Source: Conoideocrella luteorostrata
Taxonomy: Eukaryota > Ascomycota > Sordariomycetes > Hypocreales > Clavicipitaceae
DNA length: 64,000 bases
Reading direction: 5' to 3'
Assembly (NCBI GenBank): GCA_032433595.1
Contig: JASWJB010000002.1
Coordinates: forward strand, 62,001-126,000
The first letter of the stretch is position 1. The number at the start of each line of letters is the position of its first letter. The position numbers and the translations under genes are program-made. Below the pieces are notes generated by a model that did no database searches, had not been told where the DNA came from, and saw only the letters and a list, made by a program, of their open reading frames with translations. Positions 23,231 to 35,098 of this stretch are shown here, piece by piece.

Positions 23231-23979
23231 GGTAAAGGTTCGCTCAGATAACTATCCGCGCGGCTACGCTTCACTTTGATAGAAGTGAGGATATGAGACG
23301 AGTAAAGAAACCAGGTGTTAGGTTCCTCACATGAAGCAAACCGTAGATGACTGTATCCTGATGACCCTGGTACGCCGACTTTGCACTGGATCCGACAAGG
23401 ATGTGATTGGGCTGACATTTTCCATCAATCGCAAAACCGGGTTGCATGCAACTTGGCACTACGGTCCGCTGGGGCAGCTGAGGCATGTTCGACAACCATA
23501 CTATCTTCAGACGGCACGTATAAACAATCAACAAAGGTATTTATACACAACCGACAAGGATGTGTCTCCGCAAAGCGGGTGCTGGACAAAGTTTTTCTAC
23601 ACGATTATCTCCCACAAGTTGCATGGGAGTGTGAGACACAAGTTTAGCCCGTGCCCGCGCGTCATGGCGACCAGGGGACGTAATTTCTTCATCGGCGATC
23701 GCTCCTCGGACTCGTCCCACGTCGGATCCCATACCTTCGGATTCTCAGAGAATCCAGACTCCACGACCCCGCGAGCGAGAGCCGACGATAGTACTCCGTA
23801 TTTATTGGATGGAGCGCTCCGCACGGAGACCCGAATGGCTGAACTAGTGCCTGCAAGTCTCACGGGCAAACTTAGTTCCACCAACTGAGGGGAGGTGTGC
23901 CACTCCGTACACGAATCATACTCCAATTAGATCGAGCTACTTATATATTATTGGCAACAGATCTTTCCAGTGCCGTCAT
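23231..23979. promoter_or_regulatory. promoter region of the reductase gene
   Basis: About 750 bases upstream of the reductase and downstream of the cyclase. TACTCCGTA lies at 23792-23800. A plus-strand open frame at 23331-23888 (185 codons) overlaps others and has no motif; I do not call it. Confidence 0.4.
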
Positions 23980-25184
23980 TCATTCATTGTCACGCGTGTC
24001 AAAGCTCGCCTTGTATCTTTTGGCAGAAGTGGCCCATCGCAGATGCGTCTCACAAAGCAAGCTGATGTGCAGCAGGGTGTCCGCAACCGAGTCAGGCATC
24101 GTTTCGCCCAGCTTGGCCACACACGAAACGAGAGCCACGACTTGCGCAATGCTTTTGTTATGCTCAGCCACCGCAAGCGCAACGCAAGCTGCCAATTGCG
24201 CCCCCGGCGGCTGATCGCTGTTGTTCGCTGCCATCAATACCACGACAGCGTTCAGCTGCTCGCCCTCCTCCAGGTCGCGTTCCAGGCCGATCAGGTCGTT
24301 TTGCAGACCCGCCGTCGACGAGACATGGTGCTGCAACTGCTGCCATGTCGGGCTGAGTCGGTATATTTCAGGCAGGCATTCCGCCTTGATAATTTCGAAA
24401 AAAGGGTTCAGTGAGATCGTTCGACTGCGAATGGTCATATATGTTGGCATGTCCGTGAGCAGTCGGCCTGACAGGAAATACTTCTCATCGACATGTGCCT
24501 GCAAGACGGCGCAGACTTCCTGGAAGAATACCCTACACGTACTCCGAGATAAGTGTTTGCTGCAGTGACTGTGTAATATTTCGGCCATGTGCTGGATCCT
24601 GGTGTCGCTTGTATGACCTGCATAAATGTATGGCTAGTTAGCGCCTCATTTCACTTGGTATAACAACGTAAATTTGACCTACTTGGACCTCCAAATGGAG
24701 AATAACCCTGGACGATCCCAATGCACTCATATAGAACTGCTTCGCCTTCATCCGGAGAAATAGTTTCGAGGATATCATCCGCAGCACAAGCAAAGCAAAG
24801 CCAGGCCGCAAAGCAAATGCGAATGTCATCGGACAGCTGGCGAGGGAAAAGCGTATTAATCGTGTTTACTTCCGCACGTGCTGCTGATACATTTTTCTCC
24901 CATGACCGCTCGTGCTGAAGCATATGTCCCCTGAACTCTGTGTGAACCTCTAAGACCATGCATGCCGGAGTAGTTGATTCATTCGGTGCTGTCACGGCCA
25001 ACTTGCGTTGATGCTGCGCAAAGATAGGTATTTCCAGCTGCTTCAGTCAGAAATTGAACAGACCAAACGCCTGTAGCAGACTTACACTCAAGGACACATC
25101 GCTTTTGCGCAATGGAATGTTAATCGTTCTTTTGTTTATGCTGGGATTGACGATCTGGTGGCATGTAACCGCATCAAACGCCAT
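23980..25184 (-). CDS. class I terpene cyclase (sesquiterpene synthase-like)
   Basis: Three exons, 25184-25086, 25037-24683 and 24617-23980, give 363 residues. The 48-base first intron (GTAAGT to GAAGCAG) adds 33 residues starting MAFDAVTCHQ, needed for a full-length alpha domain. The metal site is DDILE at residues 120-124. The second metal motif is NDLIGLERD at 258-266, where Gly262 stands at the position usually held by Ser/Thr. An Arg-rich helix (YMTIRSRTISL, about 46 residues upstream of the NSE motif) supplies the diphosphate sensor, and the C-terminus ends with RWATSAKRY, the terminal Arg-Tyr pair. Length and motifs fit a cytosolic cyclase acting on farnesyl diphosphate, but geranylgeranyl diphosphate cannot be excluded. 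No prenyltransferase domain is fused. It is divergent from the P450 across 920 bases. Confidence 0.88.
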
Positions 25185-26104
25185 TTTGTATCACACTTAT
25201 CTTTGTTGGTTTGTCAGTGTTGTGTCATGGGTCTATTCGAGATGGCGCATACAACCGGGCACAAGTTGGGAACATTAAATGCTACTGGAATTTTAAAATT
25301 CCCCTCTTAGGATATTGGTGCATGGACATAGATTTATAGAACTTGTGTAGACGCAATGGTATTGTGTACAACAATGCTCCAGGCCGACGCTAACTCGCCT
25401 GCAGACATCAGCTCGCACTCTCGAGCTCGCAAAAGCATCCTACAAAGTCAATTCGAGTGGCCGAACGAGAGTGAGTTGCCAGAATATGACGGACGTAAGC
25501 GGTGATCTCTGGAAAACTCGGGCTTATACGTTCCATAGTTGCTTGTCCTGCTGGTGGCCTGTACTTCAACGCAGCCACAGGGAAGCTGACAGTTTCCACA
25601 CATGTACCTAATCTAAGAGCTACAAATGTCCACAAAGCTTTGTGGGCCGGGTATAACCCCTGTCTGCTTGACTATGTACGTTGCATGACCAGTCACCACA
25701 CAGTGCGCAATCGACATGAGCGATTTTCTCGCCCAATTTCATGAATCACAACTAACTAATGCAAGGTGTTCCAGATATGGCCACATTCATCTAATAAACC
25801 CGCGTGGGGGCAATGCTTGGCAGTGAGCGGCTTAACACAGCCCGCGATAAGCACTAGCGTCGCATTCCAGGATCGTCAACTCTTTCATGACAGGGCATAA
25901 GTGCAGCCAATGAACAAGGAATTATTGTAATGTGACACAGATATGTCATAATCCCCACCCGTGATGATAAGGGCTCACATAAGTATATTCACACCGATGT
26001 CTAGTGGTGGTACATCTAGCAAGGTGTGCCCACCACGTATTCGTCTCGAATTTAATTTTCAATCGCTCCTCATAACAAGAGCAAGATCTGTAGTGAGCAT
26101 CACA
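25185..26104. promoter_or_regulatory. shared bidirectional promoter of cyclase and P450 genes
   Basis: A 920-base intergenic stretch lies between divergent start codons (25184 minus, 26105 plus). No inverted CGG pair stood out clearly. An in-frame ATG at 25964 could extend the P450 N-terminus by 47 residues, but the alternative start at 26105 fits the family better. Confidence 0.5.
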
Positions 26105-27997
26105 ATGCCTATTTTGGCTACCTTGGCTGGAATCTCAGCCCATCTTCTAGTGTTTCGTATTGGCGACTGGGATGTGGCTTCCCTTTACATTTTTTTGGGC
26201 CATGTGCTGGCATTCTCGGTCGCCGGATTCTTTTCATTCACTCAATATCAGGTATCTGTACCGGATATAATGGCACATGTCGGCGGTTATGTCTTTGGCT
26301 TATACATTAGCATGCTGATATACCGCGCGTACTTCCACAGGCTTCACAGCTATCCTGGTCCTTTCCTGGCCAAACTTACCAACTTTTACATCACAGCTCT
26401 GTCTGTCAGAAAGCTACAACTATTCAAGGTCGTTCAGAACTTGCATGCTCAACATGGAGACTACGTGCGCCTCGGTGAGTTGTGCTCAAGGCTTTGCCAC
26501 TTGCTCCAAAGGCTCTCCACTAAGTTGCGCAGGGCCATCCGAGCTATCAATCGCAGATCCAGCGGCAGTGCAAGCATTATATGGCACAGCATCGCCTACA
26601 ACAAAGGGGCCATGGTATACTCTTTTGGAACCGCGTACGCCGCTGTTCATGGCTCGCGATAAGCGCGAGCATGCGCGCCGCCGCAAAGTTTGGGACCAAG
26701 GGTTCAGTACGAAAGGTACAACTCTGTTAAATTTGGCGCGCATTATAGTTACAATGTAAAACTAACTCTCTCAGCTCTTACTGGGTATGATCATCGCATC
26801 ACCAAGGCAATCAAGGAGCTGCTGCACGTCATTGATCGGGACCACCAACAACCTATCAACATAACAAAATGGTTCAACTTCTTTGTCTTTGATGTAATGG
26901 AGGATCTGGCATTCAACAAGAACTCAACTATGCTACGCGATGGTGAAGAAAAGTACATTTTCAAAACCATTCGGGCGGACATGTTTAATATAGCGTTCTT
27001 TGCACACCTGCCCTGGCTGTTACCGTTCCTGAAAAGGACGCCGATCCTGAATATGAAGTATCTTCAGTTTTGGGACTGGATACAGCGCCAAATCGACGAG
27101 AGAATCAAGGTATGCTGATTAACTGGTTTTTAAAGATGGTGACTGTTTATCTGACATCAGTATTAGAGTGAACCTGAGCAGCCAGACATATTCTCCTGGT
27201 TATTGGCTGAGTATAGTAAAAGTGATAAGACACAGCTGGATCGTTGGAATCTACATGGCGATGCTCAGCTTATTGTTGTCGCTGGAACCGACTCTGTAGC
27301 TGCTACTCTCACCCACACATTTTTCGAGTTGGCTTGTGACGCGGGCCTCATGGAAAGAGTTCAAAAGGAGCTCGATGCTCTGCCCAGTCTGGCGCACGAC
27401 AACTTGATCAAAGTGGACTTACTGGATGCCGTTATCAACGAAACTTTGCGATTGCACCCCCCCGTACCGTCTGGTACCCAGCGAGTAACTCCACCAGAGG
27501 GCTTGCAGATTGGCGACAAACATATACCCGGGGACACAATTGTGCAGGTACCCTCATACACCATCTTCCGAGGTAAGCGGTTATCATGTCCTCATGGGCT
27601 TCCACACTTGATTTGGGGAATTGTCTGACACTAATAACACATTAAAAAGATGCGCGAGCTTTTGAAAAGCCTACCGAGTTTATCCCTGAGCGCTGGACTA
27701 CAAGACCCGATCTGATCAAAGACAAGTCTGCTTTCATACCGTTTAATATAGGTAACTATCTCCATGGCTGAAAGGAATTTTGAGACTTGTTTTAACGTGG
27801 AATCATTAGGACCATATGGGTGCGTTGGTAAGAGGCTAGCCATGATGGAGATTCGCCGTGTGGTTGCCGAAATCCTGTCCCGGTACAATCTAAGCCTGGC
27901 TCCGAGCCAGGGTAAAGAAGCATTCTTGAATGGAAAACAGGACACCTTCACCGTAGTTTCCGCCCCACTGTTCCTTCAATTTTCTCGTAGGGAGTAG
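26105..27997 (+). CDS. cytochrome P450 monooxygenase
   Basis: Six exons, 26105-26474, 26533-26715, 26775-27109, 27167-27572, 27650-27751 and 27810-27997, give 527 residues; all joints keep the frame. The N-terminus has three hydrophobic segments (MPILATLAGISAHLLVF and two more), so it is ER-anchored with an unusually long membrane region. Motifs in order: SYPGPFLAKL; the WxxxR-type helix in HARRRKVWDQGF; the I-helix AGTDSVAATL (335-344); ExxR as ETLRL (Glu388, Arg391); the PERF-like FIPERW; and the haem loop FNIGPYGCVGKRLA, with Cys470 as the iron ligand. The last intron falls inside the haem loop, between FNI and GPYGC. The overall look is like the fungal tryprostatin-type hydroxylases. It probably hydroxylates the cyclase product. 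Confidence 0.9.
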
Positions 27998-30072
27998 CAG
28001 CCATGCGATTTTCCCAGTATGCTACGAGGCACAATTGTTGTGTTTTAGATGTGGCCGGAGCTTAATATATTAGAAAGTCGAGAACGGTTATCACTGAAGA
28101 CAACAACTAGACGGTCAACTAATGACGTTCGCTCAACCGAAAAAAAAATTTCTCCATGTCTATAGATAGCCGTCGGAAAACACTTCACCTAAAATTAAGA
28201 ACGATCGCCTTTATAGACGACAGTAGAGAAGTTCCTGTACTCAAATAAGAGCAAACCATTTTTTTGTCTGGCATTCAGAACTTCGCAATGATATCGTTCA
28301 CGCTTCACTGCGGAGATAATTCACCAAATAACCGGAAGGCTCTGTTGGTGATCGAGTAGTCGGCATTCTAGACGGTGTCATCGGCGAATACGATGTCACC
28401 ACTTTTGAAAGTCATTTATGGACGTAGAAAATATGTCTCTATGCTCTTGTTCTTCCTGCAGCTTGGTCCATGCAAAGACGCCAGAATACTTAACCGCATT
28501 GGCGATCTGCGTACACGCCACGCCTGGTCCTTATATGGATTCTGGTCGCTCCGCTATAAGCAATCATCTCTGATTCGTTTGATCAGTAATCACTCTTCTA
28601 CGTTGGCACCTCAGAATGCCGCTCACATCTTCGTCAAATAATACTTATTGTTTGAAATCATCTTGGTTGTCTATGTTACAATTGACACGCCACAGTGAAT
28701 GAACTTGATGTCTGCGCGTAGCCGCCGCCTCGCGTCCCACGTCTCAAATCATTCCGCTCGTACCCGGCCGTGTCATTCAGATTGTTCAATCATTGAAAAC
28801 AATGTCAGAATTGGGTTCATCATGATGATTGAGGTTATCTTGATTGTGGTACGTGTAGAATTATAAAATGGCGCGCTGCGTCGTCATATTGCTCTTATTC
28901 TCAAAGTCATTGAGAAAATTCATTATTACTAATACAGTGGTATCACCTTTATCGTGGTTTCCAAGGTAACCATCTTTCCAGCATTTGCTGCAGTGGTCCT
29001 GATGGCTTCAATTGAAGCAATGGTGCCTTTAACAAAACCTGAACTGTCAACTCCTGAGAATGCACATGCACTCTACGCTCTAGGCTCGGATTCCACTCAC
29101 TGGACACGACTCCGGTGCAGCCCTTCTTCCGGCCGGGTTGTTCACAACAATTTCACCCTCATGGACGTTGTCCGTAGCCAATTGGAAAGCCGGCAGCCTG
29201 CAAGAGGTGTTTGGCGGTTGAAATCACCCCTGTTTACGTCTTGCCGGAAGTAGACATTGACAAGGTGTAGCTTCGCAAGCCACTTCGAACTTTATATGGA
29301 TGTACTATTTTTTTGGGGTCGCTCATGTACTCATGTCAATTTATAGAGTTGCATTATTAATGCCAGCTATAGCCTGCCGGAGGAGTAGTGGATTGACGGG
29401 GTTTTTGTCGTGTGGCGTTGTATGGTGCCATGTGAGAAATGCGAGAAATGTGAGGTCTCTCGGGCATTTAGTGTGAGCGGCCGCGTCCTCCCTGTGGGCA
29501 GTACGTCTCACGCTAGCCGAAATACAGTACCGCAGCCGAGGTCGCTAAGTGGTGGCCATGTCCGCTAGCTGACCCTAATCACGCCACGCAATCCGGCTCA
29601 TATGCCCTCTCCCAGAATCAAGCTTTCGACGTCCGCAGGCTTTTGCGCTCGGCTTGTGATCGTCCCCAAGATATTGTGGCTCGCAGATCATTTTTGACGC
29701 CTGCCGCATGCACATCCGGCCGCTACTTCCCACCACTGTTCAAAGTTGTTGTCCAGGTTACCATCTCGGCGTAGAACAGACTTTATGTGAACGCGTTCAA
29801 TTTGAGAGATGAGTTGATAACCCATCTCGACATACTCTTCATCGGCTCTGCTCTGGGGCGGCAGGTATCTCCACGACGAAGGACGGAGTCTGGTGGGGCA
29901 AGCGGCAGGGAGTCAGTCCTGAGTTCTCAGGTTGCTGCTCAGGCGGGGTCGAGCAAGAGTAGGATCGGTCTTGGCATCTCGTAGCACTGCATCTATGGAC
30001 CTCCTCCACGAAATGTCTCGCGACTGCGTGAAGCTTTCCACGCCGAGAGACCCGAGTCTTCAGATAGACAGA
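27998..30072. other. 2 kb without a recognisable gene; upstream region of the regulator
   Basis: A plus-strand frame at 28954-29253 begins MVSKVTIFPAFAAVVLMAS, which looks like a signal peptide, but the rest has no family signal and no splice continuation I could defend. An A-tract lies near 28140. Nothing else is seen. Confidence 0.4.
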
Positions 30073-31818
30073 ATGAGCGCGAAGAGACAGCCTCGACAAA
30101 GGCGATGGGCTCCCAAAGCAAAAACGGGCTGCGTGACCTGCCGGTAAGTTTCAATTGAGATACTACTTTCTGGCCCCCCTTCCCCGGCCCTCGCAACACC
30201 CAAATCTCCACGATCAGTGAACCTGTACGCTTTTCAGACCACTATATCCTGGCGACAATGGACGACCGCTCACGAAACCTCCAAACAACCCAGCATCCGA
30301 CGAGTCAAGTGTGATGAGGGAAAGCCATCATGCCTGCGATGTATGCAATCCAACCGGACATGTCTGTATGCTCGCGCCAACGAGGTCATGCCAAACACAG
30401 CTGCTGTGCTTCATAATCAGCGCCTACATGGACCGTCATTTGTCTTGCCTTCTCTGCCAAGGGATGCGACCCGAGATGAACTTCAACTATCTCACCACTT
30501 TCATACGGTATTTATTCCACAGATGGCTGGGGCCTACGACAGCAATTTCTGGGGCTATTATTTGCCGAATCTTGGCACGGAAGATTGTGCCACGTGGCAC
30601 GCGTGCAATGGAATATCGGCGGTGCTGCGACAGTATAGCAGCACAGACTCGAGTTCCCAATCACGATTTCGTTTTCTTGCCTTCAGGCAGTATAACGCCG
30701 CTATCAAACATCTCATACAGATGACGATGATGAAGAGGCTTCTGTCCAAGGACAAAGGAACCATATTAGTGGTCAATCTGCTGCTGGGAATCATGGCTTG
30801 GTTTCAAAGAGACATGACCGTGGCTTGCAATTTGATCGCGCGAGGGCTGGTCCTGATTAAAGAGTGGAACCTGTGGAATCATACCCAATTTGAGGAGCTC
30901 GAGCCTGTCATAAGCCATTCCGGTGTCAGATCACTTCTGTGCACATACGTTGGAACTGATAGCTCTTGGCGGCACATGAACAAAGTCTCACCGTCGATAA
31001 TAAACCAATGGGAGCTGTCACCCGTCTGGTCCACGGCCGGGCCATTTGTGTCCTATAGAGACGGCGAGCAACAGCTCGACCTAGTTTACGATGGATTGAT
31101 GAAAATAATCAGGAAGCGGCCAATCACTGGGGCCTCATCGTTGTCGTCAGTTTTGCAACCTTCCACCGACATACGTCATCTCTTTCGGACAGCAGCCAGG
31201 AGATGGAGGGAGAAATTTTACAGTTTTCAATCACTACACTATAGCGATTCGAAAGAAAGGGCGGCTATGGCATTTTTGGAACCAAAATATCTCTTAGTGG
31301 AAATATTTCTTGGTGTGGATCTTTTCGGGTCCGAACTTTCTTGGGATGGATTCTAGCTCAAGTTCAACAACATTATGAAAATGGCCGAAATTCTGGTGAA
31401 ACACCTAGATGTACAATTCCAAAAAGTGTCCACACCATCAGAAATGACAGAAAATTTCAACGAGGGTAACGGCCTCAGCGTGCTGTTGTGTGAGTCGCTT
31501 TTGCAGGTAGTATGGCGATGTCGTGACCCAGCACTGAGACGGAGAGCGCTTGCATTCCTCAAGGGCGAAGTACAGCGACGGCCCGGCGACGCCAGGACGC
31601 TCTCGGCAGACACAGCGCAAGCGATCATCGCGGTAGAAGAAAGCGGCTGGACGAGACTGGGGGGAAGCACATGTGAATGCGTTGAAGGCGTATATATCTG
31701 TAATATGGAGAGGGTCATAGACTATCATCAAGAGTGGCAATCCGACGGACGGATCAATATTTTTTGTAGGACGCCAGGTGACTCCTGCATACAGCGACAA
31801 ATTACTCTTTCATATTGA
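30073..31818 (+). pseudogene. Zn2Cys6 transcription factor interrupted by one in-frame TAG
   Basis: Exon 1 (30073-30143) and exon 2 (from 30294) join as TGCVTC-R-IRRVKCDEGKPSC, giving the six zinc-binding Cys residues at 20, 23, 30, 37, 40 and 47. The joining intron is 150 bases, long for this window. The middle and C-terminal parts match the fungal-specific transcription-factor family seen beside metabolite genes (LALHDRFRFLAF-like region, then CRDPALRRRALAFLKGE near the end). At 31354-31356 a TAG stops the frame after ELSWDGF; the same frame then continues LKFNNIMKMAEILVKHL to 31818, exactly what the family shows at this place. The full frame would be 531 residues; the truncated product is 377. 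A 48-base alternative intron (31315-31362) is in phase but has a poor donor (GTGGAT). Upstream in-frame ATGs at 29995 and 30013 are possible starts. It is probably the cluster regulator, possibly inactive here. Confidence 0.7.
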
Positions 31819-32424
31819 GAGCTTTGGAGTCTTGATCCACAAAACGAGGAATGCCTGCATAAACATATGGCAGAGGAGGCGCCGCGACCAACTGGCGAAT
31901 TGCCGTTACATGCAGGCACCATGCACGGGTAGCTAGTCGATCGGCAAATTCGTCACCACCTTCCAAGCCCACATGGTCTGAGCCAGTCACAGCCCGGCAC
32001 AATACTCATTCGTCGAAATGCCGTCTCAGTAAGGGCTATAGAATTACGGAGCCGTTTTTTTTTTCGGGGGGCGGGGGGCCGGCGCGCGCTGAGGAGCCAA
32101 TCCGCCGAAAGCGGTTTTTTATAGTAAGCAAATGTCAGGCGTTCACGCAGTACGGTATGTAATATGTACACTGTATTCTCCTGCATATGCATACCATGTG
32201 CAAACTTCCGCTACTCCTAGCCACACGTGAAGCTAGAACCGTATTGTTCTGCGACTCTCATCGCATCGACTAAAGGCCGCACTTTATTTCTGTCTTAAAT
32301 GCCACTCTACTGCGTAAAATACCCAGCAACGAAGACCAAACCGGTGAGTCGAGTAGCGCCACTGCGGAACGTGCTGTCCCAGGTGACAATGTAATGGCCG
32401 ATTGAGCAGAGGGTACGCCGACTC
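31819..32424. other. no gene recognised
   Basis: There is a T-tract and a G-rich tract at 32055-32083. Short open frames on the minus strand overlap the regulator's 3' end and have no motif. Confidence 0.4.
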
Positions 32425-33000
32425 ACGGGCAAAATAAAGACGGGATGTTTGACCCGCCGGTCAGTTTCCAGCCATGGCCTGGCCAGCACGCGGCCACCTT
32501 TTCCACCTTGTACGTTTCCTGAATTAAGCTATATTGCCGCATCTCCAACTGCTCAGAGCTTGGAGTCAAGTGCGATGAAAACAAGCGCTACTGTGCGAAT
32601 TGTTTGTCGATTAGCCTGAATTGCACCTATCTAAATGGGGACTTCGTTGAACTTGAGCCTCTGATTGTGATGACCTAACATTTGCAATACGCATCAACAC
32701 CCAAGGGGGTCAACACAAATCGACAAGACCTGTAGATTTTCGAGTTGTTTCGTCTATCGTTTGTTCGGCAGGTTGCTGGTCTTTTTAGCGATGCAATTTG
32801 GATTGATGATGTTCCGCGGGCCGCCCAGGCATATCCTGCAATCTGGCATGCCGGGCTGGCACTATCAGTTCTGCGTTATCAAATGGGGACACCGGGCAGC
32901 AGGGCCGCTCAGGATGTCATGGACGAGTATCAATCCTTTGCCTTGACAGAGTACAGCTTCGTCCATCAATCATCTTCTGAGTTTGATGCAGAAGAGTAAC
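32425..33000 (+). pseudogene. degraded second Zn2Cys6 regulator
   Basis: KTGCLTRR at 32437-32460 is followed by a degenerate donor (GTCAGT) and, about 110 bases later, ELGVKCDENKRYCANC and CTYLNGD. This is the same layout as the regulator at 30073, but the second zinc-ligand Cys has become Arg (CGC for TGC). Downstream, 32745-32999 encodes PAIWHAGLALSVLRYQMGTP, matching the early middle-homology region of the same factor family. Stops separate the pieces. It looks like a decayed paralogue of the neighbouring regulator. Confidence 0.6.
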
Positions 33001-33279
33001 TTCACTTATACTGACAAACAGACAGTAAGCACCTTTCAACACGGCCCCACCTTGCAAGTCACATACGCCCTTGCAGGAAACTTTGACGATTTTGACATCT
33101 GCTACTCCGTATAAAAGTTAGCATTATTGGCAATCGACATCTTGATCCTCAGAAAGTCGTCACAGACTACGCGCTTAATATTTAAGCTGATTCTCGATAC
33201 TCCTGAAGGGTTCCCATTTTACTATTTAATAATTTCGTTTCTATCCCAGACTCCAATACCCCTCTTTTGCATTCCGAAA

Positions 33280-33795
33280 ATGGAAGCTGGTACGGGATCG
33301 GGTCCGGCATCCATCACTTATCGATCCCACCGACCTGGAGACTTGGGAATGATGGTCCACAGACACGGAGTCATATACCTAGACGAAGTAGGTTGTGAAG
33401 ACTCTCGCTTCGAAAGTCACATGGCCCAGATTGCAGCGACCTTTCTGGCTAGCCACGACAGCGCCAAGGAACGATGCTGGATTGCCGAGCAGAACAACCA
33501 GTTCATTGGGTCCATCATGCTGATCAAAGACCCCGACTTCGAGGACGCCGCCAACTTGCGTGCATTCCTGGTGGAGCCGAAGGCGCGCTGTCTCGGTGTT
33601 GGGAAACGATTGGTTCGATTGTGCATCGACTATGCGAGGAAAGTAGGGTACAAGCGCGTGAGGCTGCGAACGGATTGTAGCTTTACAGCTGCCAGAAGCT
33701 TGTACAGAAGAGAAGGGTTCACACTAGTTGAGACTATGGGTGAAAAATTGTTTGATTTTGAGCAAGGGGGCGAGGTGTGGGAAATGGTCTTCTAG
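33280..33795 (+). CDS. GNAT-family N-acetyltransferase
   Basis: A single exon of 171 residues from the ATG at 33280; the open frame extends upstream without a better start. ITYRSHRPGDLGMMVHRHG begins the domain, CWIAEQNNQFIGSIMLI gives strands beta 3-4, and the acetyl-CoA pyrophosphate loop is LRAFLVEPKARCLGVGKRLV (Q/RxxGxG/A as RCLGVGK). GYKRVRLRTDCSFTAARSLY and REGFTLVE follow. The HRxGDLGMMVHRHG segment resembles the acetyltransferase half of MarR-GNAT proteins. The substrate is unknown: a small amine, peptide or cluster product. It is the last gene before an AT-rich block and may or may not belong to the terpenoid cluster. Confidence 0.8.
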   Translation: MEAGTGSGPASITYRSHRPGDLGMMVHRHGVIYLDEVGCEDSRFESHMAQIAATFLASHDSAKERCWIAEQNNQFIGSIMLIKDPDFEDAANLRAFLVEPKARCLGVGKRLVRLCIDYARKVGYKRVRLRTDCSFTAARSLYRREGFTLVETMGEKLFDFEQGGEVWEMVF

Positions 33796-34771
33796 GGCCA
33801 AGATCCCAAGAGTGATGCCTGCATGTATCGAGACGAGAATAGCACCTGTTAGGATGATTAGTGCCATAACTAGCTAGAGGCTTCGGATAATGGGGTAGTG
33901 TAAGGGAGGTAGAAGATATCTGTAGAAAGAAGAGAGGTGCTATAAATAAGAGGCTTTTAGGGCTCCTTAGGAGATTACTTGTAGAATTAATTATCTTTAT
34001 TAATTTAATTATCTCAAGCTATTATTAATCTATTTATTTAAATCCTTCTATTTCTGCCGATTTCCACTATTGCAAATTGCTCTTACATGCTCATGAAGGC
34101 ACATAACGCAACAGTAATATCTGCCAACGTAAATCTAGGCTAGATTTATCCTTGGACCAATCACAGTCGTCACATTATTAGGATTGGGCGGAAATAGATA
34201 AGGTGTGTATTTAATTTGGGCAGCGCTTGACGTGGTTATTATACTTTTAATCTAATAATAAATCGATTTGAAAATAAGGAGGCAACATTATTTAGTTTCA
34301 AGATAAGAATTATATTACTCAATTGGAGTGCGAGGAACAAAAAATTGGTTTCGCTCTACTGCTTTGCGCGGAACCCGAACCTCCTCGAACCAGCATTAGG
34401 CCCTGTTCCTGGGCTGAAAAACCGGGGGTAGAGAGGGCTTAAACACGGGAACGGGGCAGGTTCCAGCACACAATACTAGAGTAGCGGTTAGGCTACGGCC
34501 TCGCACATTCCAAACCATGTCGCCTCTGCCCAAGGACGTAGGTTCTCCAATTATATATTGGATGGCGCGTTAGCTATTCCTAAACTTCATGAATGCCTTT
34601 TCTTCTAAGTCGCGGCTGGCATAATATGATCTAGATAACAAGACTAGGATGGCTTTGAATGTCAAATTTCTATATTTGGCAACGGCAAGTTCGTCTCGAT
34701 TCATGCGAATTAGATCAATTCTATCACAATGCGGTTAAGAATATAAGTAGTGGAACTAATTTCTAGGTACT
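33796..34771. other. AT-rich, gene-free block
   Basis: From about 33930 to 34330 the base composition falls to strongly AT-rich sequence (TTAATTATCTTTATTAATTT and similar), unlike neighbouring genes. This looks like repeat-induced or ageing repeat DNA. No coding region is supported. Confidence 0.5.
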
Positions 34772-34971
34772 TGTGGGTTGCACAGGGTTGTGCAATGATC
34801 TAGATCATCGGCTTTAAATGCAATATATTCAATAATAGTCGGGTCTATCTAAGAGGGGAAAAACAAGTCAAGATACGATGCCTACGATGCTCGTATAAAT
34901 AGGGTGGCCGAAAGGTGACCACGTGACGATATCCGTGCTCTTGTTGTGTGCTTGGCGGCGAGATTCCAACA
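34772..34971 (-). repeat. solo LTR copy C (perfect TSD)
   Basis: Minus-strand element of 200 bases, TGTTGGAATCTCGCCGCC to CAACCCACA, flanked by GTACT at 34767-34771 and GTACT at 34972-34976. It is closely related to copies A, B and D. Confidence 0.85.
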
Positions 34972-35098
34972 GTACTGGTTTAAGTCATTACTACGGTCTG
35001 CGACTCCTATCGAACGATCCTGCGTTGTTGACCAGGGAAATTTTCGACGGAATCCCCGTCTGATCGGCGGTTTTTCATAACAAATTCAGCAATAGTAA

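Noticed and set aside
23331..23888. 185-codon plus-strand frame between reductase and cyclase genes
   Set aside because: It has no motif and its sequence lies in the reductase promoter; overlapping minus-strand frames are equally long.
28954..29253. Small secreted-like frame with a hydrophobic start
   Set aside because: Only 99 codons, no family signal, no splice continuation; too weak to call.
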